A stretch of 64,000 bases of DNA from Elysia chlorotica (GCA_003991915.1 RQTK01000056.1:543687-607686); one strand, 5' to 3'; counted from the first letter of the stretch, positions 42,867-55,277 are shown. The notes: a model not told the origin generated them from the sequence alone. Numbers and translations are program-made.

Positions 42867-44449
42867 AGTTGCAGCAGGTATTTTTTAATGTTGATTTTAG
42901 CTGACTCTCCTTGTTCTCAAGTTTGATTGATGTACAGGCTAACTTAGACCCTGAACTTTATGAAATCGTGGTTGGATGAAAAACCGCCCAAACTAACATT
43001 GTCGTGTTTTTCCCATGCACCATTCTTTATGACATTTGGGAGAGGACTTATGTAATTCCTAGCAAGTGGTAATCGACCCGCCTCACATGCGTTGTTTGTA
43101 TGGAGGAGAGTGTCCTGACTGGCCCAAAGGAAGAAACTTGGATGTGATTCGTATACATTGAGCTGTCGTGCAAGTACACCATAAATTTCTTGATCCTGTT
43201 AGCACAGGAGCTTATGCCTTCAGAGCAAAGTCGAATGCCTGTTCGACATTATCTACTCGTAGATGCGTGATCGTCTCTGTCGGACGACTTGAATACTGAC
43301 GAAAGTCCAACTTGATTGATGAAACTGTACCACGCCTGAACAACATGGAACTGGTATGGTTTGAAGGCCAATCAAGAGAAGGAAGTTTTAACATCATGCC
43401 AAGTTCTAAGTCAAATATTGTGGCTTGAATTCTTGTCTGCTGCTCAAACATTCTGAGAGGAGTATGATTAGCATCCTTTCGTAGGTCTATTGCCTGTTAT
43501 CTGAGTGTTGGAAAAAGGCCCAAGGCAGACACATTCGTTTTTCCCAAACACGAATGAGTAAAACTGATAAGAAGGTACAACTCCGGGCAGAACTTGAAAA
43601 TGCTATCGGGAAAAAAAAATACAATGTGTTCTGATATGTACCTTTTTATTGAAATAGTTTGAGATGAGGACAATACAATTTGCGAAAGTCATACAAATGC
43701 CAATATTATATTTCTTAAGCCCTGTTGTATTATGTGAATTTTAATTGGGCAGAATAATTATGCTATTTAAGATCTTGCAGTTGTAGACGTGGCTTTGCAA
43801 TTATTTCTTTACATAGTTACGATCTGTCATGAACATAATTGTACCTTTGCTGCCATTCGAAGAATAATAGCACTCAATAGAGTTTTTTAACAAAGTAATC
43901 CGTTTTTCACTCCGTGATAAGACCAGATAAGCGACACAATAGCGTTTACCTGATTTTATCGCAGCCAAGATATCACTCATCTGATTTTATTATATCCTAA
44001 AAATCATTTCTTTGATTTTGCGATAGTACTTATTCTGATTTTTTTTAAGCAGGGGGACTCGAGAGCTATTTGTATAAATGTAAATGAAACATGATGTTTA
44101 GTAGTTGGACCTCTCCTATTAGTCAGGCATGTTAATTAACCTAAAATTATTCATAAAAACATATTTTGCCAATTTGTAGTAGCATTCATATTGAAAGAAA
44201 AAACATTGTTAACTACTTATAGACTATTAGAAGTACGTTACATTAAACTTAATCCAGCAAGAGCCCATTTTATCAAATGAAGACAAAAAGAAAAGATAAT
44301 GATTGATGGAACATAAAACTGTTGGTGATGATAAGTAATTGTGCTGATTATGGTGATGATAATAGTAGAAATGCTGCTGGTGGTTTTACCTTTATTTTGT
44401 GAGAGCAAAATATGTTTTTATGAATAATTTTATTAAACATGTTTTATTT
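42867..44449. other. Non-coding, nothing firmly recognised
   Basis: A 79-codon minus-strand frame at 43212-43451 shows no family resemblance. AT-rich elsewhere. Confidence 0.45.
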
Positions 44450-45165
44450 ACATTAATCACAAATAGAGTCTGTTTTCATTTGAAAGTCTTCTCCAAGTAA
44501 GATCAAAGTTTCATTGAATTTAAAATTGTGGATGTGTTTACATCTTCTATTTAAGAGCGAATTTAAATGTGTCCAAAATGATTTTACAACTCTACAGTTC
44601 CAGAAGAGGTGTTCAATGGATTCTGGGAACTTTTTTGCAAAATGTGCATTTATCAATCTGTTCCATATCATATTTTGCAACTATTTTATTAGTTGTAAGG
44701 ATATTATGTAATATTCGGAATTGTATCCATCTCAATACGGTATCCTTGGTTGTCAATTTCAACTTCATGAATAATTTCTGTTCATCAATATCAATTTGGA
44801 GCCGTTTTTTCCTCGTTTCTATTCCTCTTATTGAGTAATGGTCTGATAATAGAGTTTTGTTGAGAAGATTATAGAAAGATGAGGTATCATTTTTGAATTC
44901 CTTTTGGTTGTTTTTAAATTTAATTTTAGTCTGTATTGTTTTAAAGCCCGAATGATCCTCCCTGTGGGTGAGAAAGTCGATGTCAACAGTTTGATAAGTG
45001 TGTTTAAATTCTACAAAACTCATAAACTCATTATTTTGTTTTAATTGATAAATCGTTGTCACCTTGTTGTCAGTAAAAGTTTTCAGGTTAATGCATTTTT
45101 TGTCAATTTTTATATTATCGTTGAGTATGAAACTGCTATTTTCAAACTCGTGAACCGTTTTCGGG
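44450..45165 (-). mobile_element. L1/Tx1-like LINE, 3' part only
   Basis: A long minus-strand frame ends with TVLRWIQFRILHNILTTNKI, then CTFCKK and, after a frameshift, ESIEHLFWNCRVVKSFW. These match the post-RT C-terminal region of L1/Tx1-clade ORF2 (RWIQ.RILHRIL..N...., C..C, EH.FW.C..V..FW). The 5' truncation point lies near 45165, inside a transposase fragment. Truncation at the 5' end is typical of L1-type insertion. Confidence 0.8.
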
Positions 45166-45905
45166 TGAACTTTTGAACCAAAGTCACTTGGGACTAGAAT
45201 GTCCATGAAATCATCTGTAAACCTCAGTTTATATTGGATGGGTTTTTTCGCCGTTGACTTTTGGGGTGTATTTAAAGCAATGAACACCAGTGGTGTCATC
45301 AACTTTTTTGCCGGGTCTTATACTGTTGTAAGGACCAATTTGAGAGTAAAAGGCATGACTGAGGTAAGGTCCAGTAAATGGACTTGGTCTTTGCCTCGCC
45401 GTATTCATCATCTGGAGATAGTCATAAGGAATATTTATGGCCTCAATAAGACTGTGGCTGTTGTTCCATGTGGGTATGTCCACCTACGAGATACATGTGT
45501 TCCGATTGTTGTACTGGTGGAGTCTGCAAAATTCTGGAGAGCATTTGAAAGAACAGCATTCCTGTTTTGATAAGTGCAACCGTCGCTGAAAATTCCGTTC
45601 TGTAGGTAGTCTATAATGCAAGATGAAAGTTCTCTTGCGGTTAGTCCTCCTTCAGTTTCGTTCCATACATAAGACACAGCCCTGGAAGCCAGATTGTAGA
45701 CTGAAAAATTCTGCACGTCCAATTTCGTTTTCAAATACACCCCGCTTGCCTCTGTACTAGGAACCAGCAACGCAGACTCCAAGTCCATGTAAAATGCATC
45801 AAATTTTTTGTCTTCGGAGTTTGCCTTGGCCCTTGTTTATCTGTCTCCTTTTCTCCATTAGCTTTATCCTTAAATCTCATGTGATCTTGCCACCCTTCCT
45901 CACTT
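45165..45905 (-). pseudogene. Second transposase-like fragment, interrupted by the LINE
   Basis: Minus-strand pieces in order: EEGWQDHMRFKDKANGEKE (about 45900-45830), DLESALLVPSTEASGVYLKT and FSVYNLASRAVSYVWNETEGG, SDGCTYQNRN, then SIRPGKKVDDTTG and YKLRFTDDFMD (ending about 45180). It is the same broad family as the element at 40747 (KRQL/VYNL..., SDxCxxQNxN, C-terminal SIRPGK and KLRFTDD), but a clearly different subfamily. At least two frame changes. The LINE at 44450-45165 cuts off its 3' end and a SINE begins at its 5' side. Confidence 0.7.
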
Positions 45906-46090
45906 TTCGGGGGCGCGGTGATCCTGGAGTAGAACATCGGCTTCTGACGCAAAAGGTCCGCGTTCGAGCCTTGGCGATTGCGCTCACTACTGGTTGGGTC
46001 GGTGTCAGTATAATGTGACCGACTGAAACAGGAGTCGTGGTATCCCCGCCCTGTCTCGTTTGTGGCAGCACATAAAATTGCACATAAACA
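45905..46090 (+). mobile_element. SINE, head type 1, tail truncated
   Basis: GGGGGCGCGGTGATCCTGGA head start, ACATCGGCTTCTGACGCAAA, B box GTTCGAGCC, body GGTTGGGTCGGTGTCAGTAT and GTGACCGACTGAAACAGGAG. It ends at CACATAAAATTG, with no CAGACGTC tail. Confidence 0.9.
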
Positions 46091-46264
46091 AAGATATTTT
46101 AAACAGATTGATCTTATTAAACATTAATATAAATCTATCACAGAGTCAGAAATGGTTGAAATATTGAGTACTAATGCTCGGATGAAAAGAGAGTAGCAAA
46201 AGAGGAAGAACAGCGTACGAGTTAAAACTAATAGCCGGCTAAGTTATGTTACAGCATCAGTCAA

Positions 46265-46490
46265 TTCGATTGGATTTTAATATAAAAATGAGACTTTAAA
46301 AAGATGCGTTTTAGTTTAGATTTGAAGAGTGTTAATGTCTTAACATTTTTAATTTCATCAGGAAGGTTATTCCAAAGGTTTGCACTTTGGAAAGAAAAGG
46401 TTCTTAAACCGAAATTTCTTAAGTTGTATCTTGGTTTCACTAGGAGGTTCTTGCCAGCTGAGCATAGGTCTCTAGATGGTGTTTAGGGTG
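46265..46490 (-). mobile_element. LINE ORF2 C-terminal fragment (CR1-like)
   Basis: Minus strand encodes YNLRNFGLRTFSFQSANLWN then NLPDEIKNVKTLTLFKSKLK, the F..R.F...ap.lWN.LP..ik...tl..FK..LK motif at the end of CR1/Jockey-type ORF2 proteins. Confidence 0.85.
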
Positions 46491-47394
46491 CAACTAAATC
46501 TTTTAGATATTCTGGAAAGTCGGACACATAATGCAAGTGTTGCACTTGTCCTTTTTGGGCTTGAATAAAGACATTCTTTTGGTAGCCTAAGTTAATGTTT
46601 TTTCATCTTTTCAAATCTAAGATGTTCCCTCCCTTTTCTACATTTTCTTCTTCGTCTCACCTTCGCCGTCTTTTTTTAATGACTTCTTTTGTTTTCTTCT
46701 GAATTATCTGCTACTTTAATTATTTAAAAAAAATGCGCCCAAATCGTCAGCACTAACCAATTATTGGCCCACGCCAATCAGTCACATTGGCCATATGTGA
46801 CGGCGGTCTCTTTGAAGCACTTACCTACTGTTGGGTATACACCACTTACAGCGACAACTGTGGTTGTTGTGCGATCTTTTCACGTCGCTTTGGGGTTAAA
46901 AGTATTTATCACTTGAACTTAAACAGATCTCGTAGGCAGTATATAAAACGGGATGTTTAGATTACCTTGCACGAAAAAAAATCATTTTTGAAAATATTGG
47001 CGCTTATCCGATCTTATGACGCCTTTGACAATTGAAGGTGATGTTCGTTTAAAACAGGTTTCTGTTAGCCTAATCTCCTTAAAATCTCACTATAATCTCG
47101 GTGTATGTAACCAGTCTTGATGTGCCGCAATTTCGTAGAATTTTCCAAAGCGTAACTATTTTCTTTTTCATCCCATGTGCCTTTCTATTTTATGACTCGG
47201 GTTGGAGTTTTGGTGTAGGAACATGGCATCACAATGATTTGCGTTCTTGGACTTTTACCAAAATAAATTGAATATTATGCCAATGTTGTTCCTCTAAAAC
47301 TTGTCTCACTGACCATTTTTTGTTTCAAAATCGTATTCTGACAAGGTGTTGTAGTCTTTCAACACATAGGGGATTGATTTACAACATATAACTA
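46491..47394. other. Non-coding, nothing recognised
   Basis: No exon or element identified. Confidence 0.45.
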
Positions 47395-47399
47395 CAACA

Positions 47400-47406
47400 T
47401 ATAACT

Positions 47407-47437
<31 letters not shown>

Positions 47438-47440
47438 ATA
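47400..47440. repeat. AAC microsatellite at the LINE 3' end
   Basis: ACAACAACA repeats directly beside the 3' end of LINE copy A. Such short tails are usual for this LINE group, but the copy B end does not carry it. Confidence 0.8.
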
Positions 47441-48603
47441 AGCATACATCATATCAATCTGTAAAACAGCATACAATTAAAAACTAAATAATAAAAGTTA
47501 AATCTTAAACAAATAATATACTTAAGATGAGATGTAGAAGTAAGTAGTATGCAGCATATACTCATTATCAGAAAGAATTTAATAAAAACGATATAAAGTA
47601 CAACACTTTAAAGTTGTGCAATATACAACCCTAAGTGAAAAAAAATTAATGAATTAAAATTAAAACCTCATGAGAAAAAACATACACTACCACGAGAGTC
47701 ATAGATAAACAAAAGCGCTACTTCTTAAAACCGATACAATAGAGACCGTTAATAGATTCAATATCTAGTGTAAATAGAATTAAATTATATACTCTACGTA
47801 AAAGATTAACGGGCAAAACAAGTACAGTAGCAACTAAAGAACTGAAAAAATGTAATATTGTGGCGCCAAATTATTTAAGTAGTTACAATAAGTAATAGCA
47901 ATCTTGTATTCAATTATTTCTTACTCAATTCTTTCTTTCACCGTCAACCAATGTAACTATTTTAATATGGACACTTACATACACATCTTTCTTGTTCTTG
48001 TAAATTACCTTGGCCGCGTGATTTTGAACTTTCTGAAGTTTATTTAGTTGGTCCACCGACAGACTAGAGAGTAGTGCATTGCCATAATCTAGTTTGGATA
48101 AAACCATAGACCCCATTAATCTTACAGTGACATCAAAGCTCAGATATCTTCTTATGAGACTGATACGGCTTATCTCAAAATATACAGTTTTACACTGACT
48201 TGATCACTCATAGTTGGACTTTGAGATAAAGAAAAATAATGCCTAGATTCTTTGACTTTTGAGATGGTACAATATAACTTGGAATTTTTTTTTCCGAAAC
48301 CTGGTTGTATTCTAAAGGTCAGAGAGCTTTCCAGACAAAAAAACTTCAGTCCTTCACTCATTGAGTTGGAGCTTATTTTGTGTCATCCATGCTTTAAGAT
48401 CAGATATACAGATTTCTGTGATCCTAAATAACAAGTTAAGATTGTAATTTTGTACTATGTTTGCCACGGGGTGCAGGTAAATTATAAAAAGAATGGGACC
48501 TAAAACGGAACCCTGTTGAACGCCGAATAAGAAGTTCCTACTTTTACACAGAGTCCGAGATCTTAAATAAAACTCAAACCATGCAAGAGCATTTCCTGTA
48601 ACT

Positions 48604-48885
48604 TCTTCTTCTCACTTGTTCACTTATTTGCCTTTCGCATCCTGGTCATCAGATCGGGACGCCTCGGCAATCACTGCAATGTGCTTGATGAATGATCTCC
48701 ATTGATCACGTTCCTCTGCTGGTGAACGTATGTGGTTCAAGTCTTGAGTCGTTTTCAGTAAAAGATTGTGGGTGCGTGATAGGTCTTTGTTGATGATCAC
48801 TGGTAGGGTTGTAGTTGGTCTTCCCCTAAATCCCTTTCCTGTAATGTTAACATTAATTTTCAGACGCTGTCTAAGCAAGCAGACA
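48604..48885 (-). mobile_element. Nested RTE-like LINE 3' end
   Basis: Minus strand encodes GRPTTTLPVIINKDLSR, TQDLNHIRSPAEERDQWRSF and EASRSDDQDAKGK, like the GRP.TT....DL......DL..I..LA.DR..WR C-terminus of RTE/BovB-type elements. A short GAA-type tail (CTTCTTCTTCTC on plus) marks the 3' end. It interrupts the RT domain of LINE copy A between the GVQQGS block and the NYRPVS block. Confidence 0.75.
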
Positions 48886-50429
48886 TTACCAGAGTCAAGA
48901 CTAACAATAATGTCATTGAAGACACGTAAAAAAGTTTTTTTTAACGTAGAGCTCTATAAAAGGCAGATTGAATATTTTCTCTAAGCTTATTCATTTCAAG
49001 ATGTTGTAAAAGTTGTTTCAGGACGACTTTTTTAAAATCTTCCAAAGGAAGGACAAATTCGACACCGGGCGGTAGTTTTTAAAATCATTTTGATCCAAGT
49101 TATGTTTCTTTAGGAGAGGCTTTACGACAGCCTTTTTGAACAGTGACTGAAAGTACCTTGTAGTCATATAGTGTTTATAAAGCTTGTAATGACCGGTAAA
49201 AGTTCGTCAATGCATGACTTAACCGAATTCGTTGGTATACTATCCAATTCACAGGACTATGAGGGTGCTCCTAAAATTAGTTCTTTTACTGCTTTTTCAT
49301 CGACTTCCTAAAATTTTGACACGTGTCGAATATCGTATACCATTGTTCCAGTCGGTTCAACTGAAAGTCACACGCTGGGTGTTAAAGCATCTAAATTGTT
49401 CCATATACCTTTCACTTTATTTTCAAAAGCGGTTAAAAAACAATATAGGAAGTTCCTCCTCACTCACATTTGTGGGTAAGGAGGGAGCCCCACGTTTGCC
49501 TAAAAGCTCGTCTGCAGTCTTAAACAACTCTTTGCAGTTTTTTACATTACTACATTTGGTATTGTGAAAATCGACTTTTTAAGTTCAGCTTTTCTCTTCT
49601 CCTGTTTATGTTGAAGAATAAACCAGGCAGCTTTGTCACTCTTTACTGACTTTAAATTTCGTCCAAAAAAAATTCTGAGACACAGTAATCTTACTTCTAT
49701 GTGGTCTGTAAATACACACAAAAGTTACAACCGACTGCTCCAGCTTGAAAGAGATTTGAACTGATTGAAATGTTTTTCCTTCCCACAGTTTTTTTTTAGG
49801 AATTCTTGACCAATGAGGGTTTCTAACAATTAAACCAATGCTGCCACCACTCTTATCTTTTCTTGGAAATGACTTGAAAGTATAGTTGAAAGGAGTAATC
49901 TCTTGAATTAACGGTTCATCACCTTGTTCCCTAAGCCATGTCTCTGTTATAAACATCACGTCAATGTTCTCCTCTACTACAAGTGATCTAATAACGTCAG
50001 TTTTGTTTTTACACGAGCGTGCATTTATGTGGCAAAGTAAAAAGTGTGTAGATTCTTCTCTGTAAACATTTTTTGTGTCCACTTCAATTAAATTTGAAAG
50101 CACACATATACCACTGTGTGGTGTTTGTTGAGGGGAGGTTGCCTGTTTTTCTGAACTAGAGATTAAATTCTTCATCTTGACCCTCCTCTTGCGCCTCTCT
50201 TATTCTTTCCACATCTAAAAAAAAAATTCTTATGAAACAAAACGTTTGTTGAGGAAGGCGGTAGCTGTTTCCATTAAATTTTCTCAATGACAAGAAAGTT
50301 TCTTTGTGTATTTAATGTCAGGAGCACGTTGACTCGTTGATCTGTTGGTCAAACAAGCCTGTAGCTATAGCAATGACTCTTAGTTGATTTCACAGCTGGT
50401 TCGAGGTCTTGATTAGAAAATAGCCGTCA

Positions 50430-50555
50430 AACTCATACTAATACTACTAATACTACTAATACTACTGATACTAATACCACTAATAATAATGATACTAATA
50501 ACACTAATAACACTAATAATACTAACAATACTAATAACACTAATAAACCATATTA
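50430..50555. repeat. ACTAAT-type microsatellite
   Basis: Interrupted ACT/AAT trinucleotides immediately beyond the 5' end of LINE copy A (after GGTTCGAGGTCTTGATTAGA). The same arrangement follows copy B. Confidence 0.85.
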
Positions 50556-50940
50556 GTTCTTCTGTTGGGCACATTTTGGAGAAATTCATACCACTGAAAA
50601 CACTGCACGATAATTAATAAGATGGTAAGAAAATTAAAATCCAAAACGAAGTAAAAATCTGTGAAATAGCACAAAAAGCACAAAACATGCAAGAGCTGAA
50701 GAAACTGCTGCCTGTCGGCGCTGAACTCAAATTCACAATGAGGAATGTAATTATATTCAATGCTTATGCAATCTAAACTGCCCAAATTCACGGGGCATAA
50801 CTGAAAAAATGTCTTATGTCTTAAATAAAATTGAGTTACACGCCACTTAACTAGCCAGTGGAATAATGCTTCCTAACTTTCACCGCCAGGAACCAGGTTA
50901 TATCGCGGAGGATCCAAAAGATTTATGTCTGTCAATATTA
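50556..50940. other. Non-coding, nothing recognised
   Basis: The 83-codon minus-strand frame here has no family resemblance. Confidence 0.4.
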
Positions 50941-50945
50941 TTAAT

Positions 50946-51115
<170 letters not shown>

Positions 51116-51140
51116 ACTACTTTTTTCCTGATCACCCCAG

Positions 51141-51354
51141 GTTCTGGTGGAGAAAAACTCCAGACTCGAACTGGATATCCAGGACGATGCGTTCGACGCT
51201 TCCCAAGACGTCCTTGACATTGAGGAGGAGCGGCGGGTCATGGGGGAAAAGGTCATGGCCTTGGCTCGCATCAAGGCCATCAAAACTGACCCTCGCACGG
51301 TCAAGGTCATCTACACAGAAGGTTACACACCTGGTCGAAAGTTTGATGTGTCAG
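51141..51354 (+). CDS. Coding exon of an unidentified protein
   Basis: 214 nt, GC-rich against its surroundings, with acceptor TTTTTTCCTGATCACCCCAG (20 bases) and donor GTAAGA at 51355. Phase 0 in, phase 1 out. It encodes 71 residues, acidic then basic: LELDIQDDAFDASQDVLDIE, EERRVMGEKVMALARIKAIK, TDPRTVKVIYTEGYTPGRKF. I do not recognise the family. It is not the EGSGR segment expected after the TRPM-like exon at 39160, although the phase would allow splicing to it. A weak thought is the linker before the nucleotide-binding domain of ABCA-type transporters, but no Walker motif is present to test this. Confidence 0.7.
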
Positions 51355-51795
51355 GTAAGAACAGTATTGTAGCAAAATTACCATGATAGTAGGGTCAACA
51401 CTTTTCGCAATATCTGTGTGCGAGCTGCAAGACCCTCACACGTCTGCTGGTGGGCTAGCGGTAGAGTAATTAACATGTCCCCGCAGAATTATGCCATTTT
51501 TTGACAGAGTTACGTCAAATTATGCCCGCAAAATGGTAAATTAAGGTCTTATCTCCACTGGCAGGAGTTTCATGTCTGTTTCATGGCCGACGCGTTGCTT
51601 AGCCTATCTAGTTTATAAATAGAATATCACTGATGATAGACAATAAAAACAACCAACCAAAAAGAAGGTCAACATACTTAAGAAAAAAAAGTAAAAATTT
51701 AAGTTAAAAATGAAACGTAAAAACACCAAACAAATGAAAATGAAAATATGAAAATAAATCAAAACTTTTTTTTAAACCAAGGGCATGTATTCTAT
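51355..51795. other. Non-coding after the exon
   Basis: Nothing recognised; AT-rich. Confidence 0.4.
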
Positions 51796-52030
51796 CCTTC
51801 CACTCCCCCACCTCACCCCGGCTTTCTTAAAGATGACTCTTCAGAGCTTTTTTAAAAGTCTCGAGGCTTGCACTCTCCCTAATCTCTCATGGAAAAGAAT
51901 TCCAAACATGTGGTCCCTGAAACTAAAATGACCGGTCGCCAAATGATTTTGAACTAGTTTAAGGAATACAAGGTAAAGTTTTGTCATTTGTAGATCTTAA
52001 ACAGCGAGATGCATTACTAATAAATAACAT
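51796..52030 (-). mobile_element. LINE ORF2 C-terminal fragment
   Basis: Minus strand reads KSFGDRSF, FQGPHVWNSFP, EIRESASLETFKKALKSHL, with in-frame stops. This is the conserved SFG.RSF.fqGP.vWNsLP..iR...s...FK..LK..L end of CR1/Rex-type ORF2. Confidence 0.85.
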
Positions 52031-52084
52031 ATTTAGCACTCTCCATTTTCAAAATAATTTTAAAAAATCTCAAAGCGCTTTGAA

Positions 52085-53935
52085 TTGGATACACAAAATA
52101 CGCATGCATCATATTAATCTGTAAAACAGCATACACTTAAAAAATAAATATTAAAAGTTAAATCCTAACCAAACTATAAACGTGTGAAGAGATGTAGAAG
52201 TAAATAGTGTGCAGCATTTTTATACTATTTATCAGAAAAATATGATAAAAATGATATAAAGTGCAACACTTTAAAACTGTAGTATATAACCCTAAGTGAA
52301 CAAAAATTAATGAATTAAATTTAAAACCTCATGAGAAAAAATATACACTCCCACGAGAGTCATAGGTAATCAAAAGCGCTACTTCTTAAAACCGATACAA
52401 ATTATGCATAGACCGTTAACAGATTTTCGCTCGTAATATCTAGTGTAAATAGAATTGAATTGTATAATCTACGTAAAAGATTAATGGGCAAAAACAAGCA
52501 CAGTAGCAACTTAAAAACTGGAAAGATACAATATTGTGGGACCAAATTATTTAAGTATTTATAGTTTTTTTTACATTACTACATTAATTTGGTATTGTGA
52601 AAACCGACTTTAGCGTAAAGTTCAGCTTTTCTCTTCTCCTGTTTATGTTGAAGAAAGAACCAGGCGGCTTTGTCGTGGTGAGATGTTTTCCTGGTTTTTA
52701 CAGGATCGTGTTTGTTTATCGTTTGTGTGCACAAGTCTAGCATATCGGCAGTGATGGAATCACACTCACTTGCGAGAACTTCCGACATATCTTTCTTGAA
52801 AGAAGAAACATCTATAGATTTTAAGTTTCTTGATGTCACTGACTTTTTGCACTTCGTGAGTTTCACCATGTTAGTATTGCGCTGTAATAGGTGGTGGTCA
52901 GATATTGCTTTTTATACTGTTGATGTTCCTTTGATGAAAACACTGTCTATAGGGTAAATAATCCAAACTAGTATGTTTCCAGATATGTGTGTCGGGACAT
53001 CTATCACTTGCTTCAGATCGTGCATGAAAAGTGTTTTTATTGTTTTGTTTCCCTTCAAGCGCACCAATAATGTTGTAATAAAAATTGAAATCTCCTACGT
53101 AAATAACTTTGCCGTTTTCACTGTTTACTGATTTTAAAAGATTGCTAAATTCGTCCAAAAAATAATTCTGAGACACAATAATCTTACTTTGAGGTGGTCT
53201 GTAAATGCACACAAAAGTTACAACTGACTGCTCCAGCTTGAAAGAGATTTGAACTGACTAAAATGTTTTTCCTTCCCACAGTTTATTTTAGGGATTCTTG
53301 AGCAATGAGAGTTTCTAATAATGAAACCAATGCTGCCACCACGCTTATCTTTTCTTGGAAATGACTTGAACGTATAGTTGATAGGGGTAATCTCTTGAAA
53401 TAACGGTTCATCATCATCTTTCTTAAGCCTTGATTATATTGTAAACATCACGTCAATGTTCTCCTCTACTACAAGTGATCTAATAACGTCAGTTTTGATT
53501 TTACACGAGCGCGCTTTTAAGTGGCAAAGTAAAAAATGTGTAGATTCTTCTATGTAAACATTTTTGTGTGTCTACTTCAATTAAATTTGAAAGTAACACA
53601 GTCAGGTGTTTGTTGAGGGGAGGTTGACTGTACTTCTGAAGTAGAGATTGTACTCTTCGTCTTGACCCTCCTCTTGCGCCTCTCTGCTTCTGTCTATATC
53701 TAATAATACTAAGAGTTTTCATTAAACAAAAAGTTTGTTGATGAAGGCGGTAGCTGTTTACATTTCTCAATGGCAACGTTTTCTTTGTGTATTTAATGCC
53801 AGGAGCGCGTTGATCTGTTGGTTAAACGAGCCTGATCGAAGTTGTTGATTGTTAAGAGTCGTGTTAAGGTAGCTAAAGCGCTGACGCTGAGGTGATTTCA
53901 CAGCTGGTTCGAGGTTTTGATTAATGCAATTTAAG
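52085..53935 (-). mobile_element. CR1-like LINE, copy B (RT region deleted)
   Basis: Same family and orientation as copy A. It shares the ~450-base 3' UTR (52095-52560 matches 47445-47890) and the 5' part (53130-53930 matches 49660-50420). It keeps the stretch missing from A: FCMCIYRPPQSKIIVSQNYF, VNSENGKVIYVGDFNF (endonuclease), and the linker CTQTINKHDPVKTRKTSHHD. It jumps at about 52565 straight from the linker to the 3' UTR and so lacks the whole RT domain. Stops and frameshifts throughout. Confidence 0.85.
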
Positions 53936-54112
53936 AACATGGCCGTCATACTAATACTACTAATGCTACTACTAATAATACTTATACTAGAAATACTACT
54001 AATACTACTCATACTAATACTACTAATAATACTTCTAATGATACTAATACTAATACTACTATTAACACTACTAACACTAATAACACCAGTTATAACACCA
54101 ATAACCTTCTTT
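53936..54112. repeat. ACTAAT-type microsatellite
   Basis: Interrupted ACT/AAT repeats beyond the 5' end of LINE copy B, between it and the RTE-like fragment. Confidence 0.85.
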
Positions 54113-54114
54113 TT

Positions 54115-55080
54115 CCTTAGGTCTTGAAGAAGTTTGACGTTCTACTTCTGTCTCTTTGCTGTTGATTTCATCAGATCTTAGTTTCATTTTCAGCTTGGCT
54201 GACAGTCGGGGGCGACATCGCTCCTCTTCTTACTCACACATCTTGTAGTGATCTCCGAAAGTTTCTGGCTGTGTATATGTGGTCAATCGTGTTTTCGGTT
54301 ACTTGGTCTGTATTCTTCTGTGGGGGAAATGCTTCCTCCGATCACTATGTTGTTCAAAGCACACATGTCAAGAAATCTTTCGTCGTTCTGAATCATGTCT
54401 CCCAGGCCGTGCTTCCCATCACTTTTTCATACCTGGGGTTGTTCTGGCCAATCATTGCGTTGATGTTGACATCTTTCTTTGGCCATTTATCCATGATGTT
54501 CTGTAGTTGTTCGTAGAACTGGTCTCATTGGTTGGGGCATAACACTGTATGGCGTTTATTTTGATCTTCTTCTTGGTCATAAAGGATGCTGTGATTATCC
54601 ATGGCCCATGTGCTTCCCATCCTTCACATCCTTCCAGAGACTGGTGGGCGCGTTTAGACAGCATAAGTGCCACACCTTCTGTTTCGGGGGTTTTTTTTCC
54701 TCATGTCCGGAATACAGCAGCGTCTCTCCGCTGATCAGCCTTTTGTTTTTCTGACTGTGTCCAATGGGTTTCGCTGATTCCCAGCAGTGTGAGGTTGTAG
54801 TCTTGCATTTCTGATGCAACCTGTGCTGTTTTTCGCGTCTCGTACATGGTCCTCACATTACATGTTCCGACGTTGGCGGTCTTGGTCGATAGAATGGGCG
54901 TCGCCGTAGTAGTTTCCGTATTGCTTTCACTACTGTGCGTCATCGGCTCTCCTAAGCAGAGCCCTTTCCCTTCCAAAGTTGGAGTCTGGTCTCCTATTGT
55001 CAGCGTTTCTGTAAAAAGGGTGTTTATACGGGGTGGTTTTGTTAGCCCCATTGCCAACCCTTCTCCTTTATCCTGATCTC
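54115..55080 (-). mobile_element. RTE-like LINE endonuclease fragment
   Basis: Minus-strand pieces in order: TCNVRTMYETRKTAQVASEM and LTLLGISETHWTQS (54840-54740), SGETLLYSGHEE (about 54720), MLSKRAHQSL and WEAHGPWIITASF, KINAIQCYAPTNE (about 54650-54540), then NIMDKWPKKDVNINAMIG. These match the GTWNVRTL...ETRW.qSG, LLYSGH, IQ.YAPT and GD.NA.iG motifs of RTE-type AP endonucleases. Frames shift several times. It stops before any RT, so it is 3'-truncated or deleted. Confidence 0.85.
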
Positions 55081-55274
55081 CTTGATATCTTACTAACCTT
55101 GATGTGTGTAATCCGACCCGGGTTGGAGTATTTATGTTAGTTGTACAGGTGTAATTTAAACCATGGCACTACATCTTGCGTTCCTAAACTTTGAGCGACA
55201 TGAATTGGATGTTTTTGTTCTTCGAAACAAAGTGGGTTTGATTTACAAATATTATGTGAAAAGAAATACAACAA

Positions 55275-55277
55275 TAA

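Larger units (their letters stand above)
47395..50425 (-). mobile_element. CR1-like LINE, copy A (endonuclease and RT, decayed)
   Basis: Minus-strand order: 5' end near 50400; endonuclease half (50175-49650) with LLCHINARSCKNKTDVIRSL, IDVMFITETWL, GGSIGLIV and VCIYRPH; linker near 49600; RT fingers NDFKNYRPVSNLSFL (about 49110-49050); GVQQGSVLGPILFII (about 48530-48485); thumb SKLDYGNALLSSL and KLQKVQNHAAKVIY (about 48100-48010); then a ~450-base AT-rich 3' UTR ending beside an AAC repeat (47408-47440). The second half of the endonuclease (GDFN region) is deleted at about 49648. Frame breaks and a nested insertion make it inactive. Confidence 0.85.
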
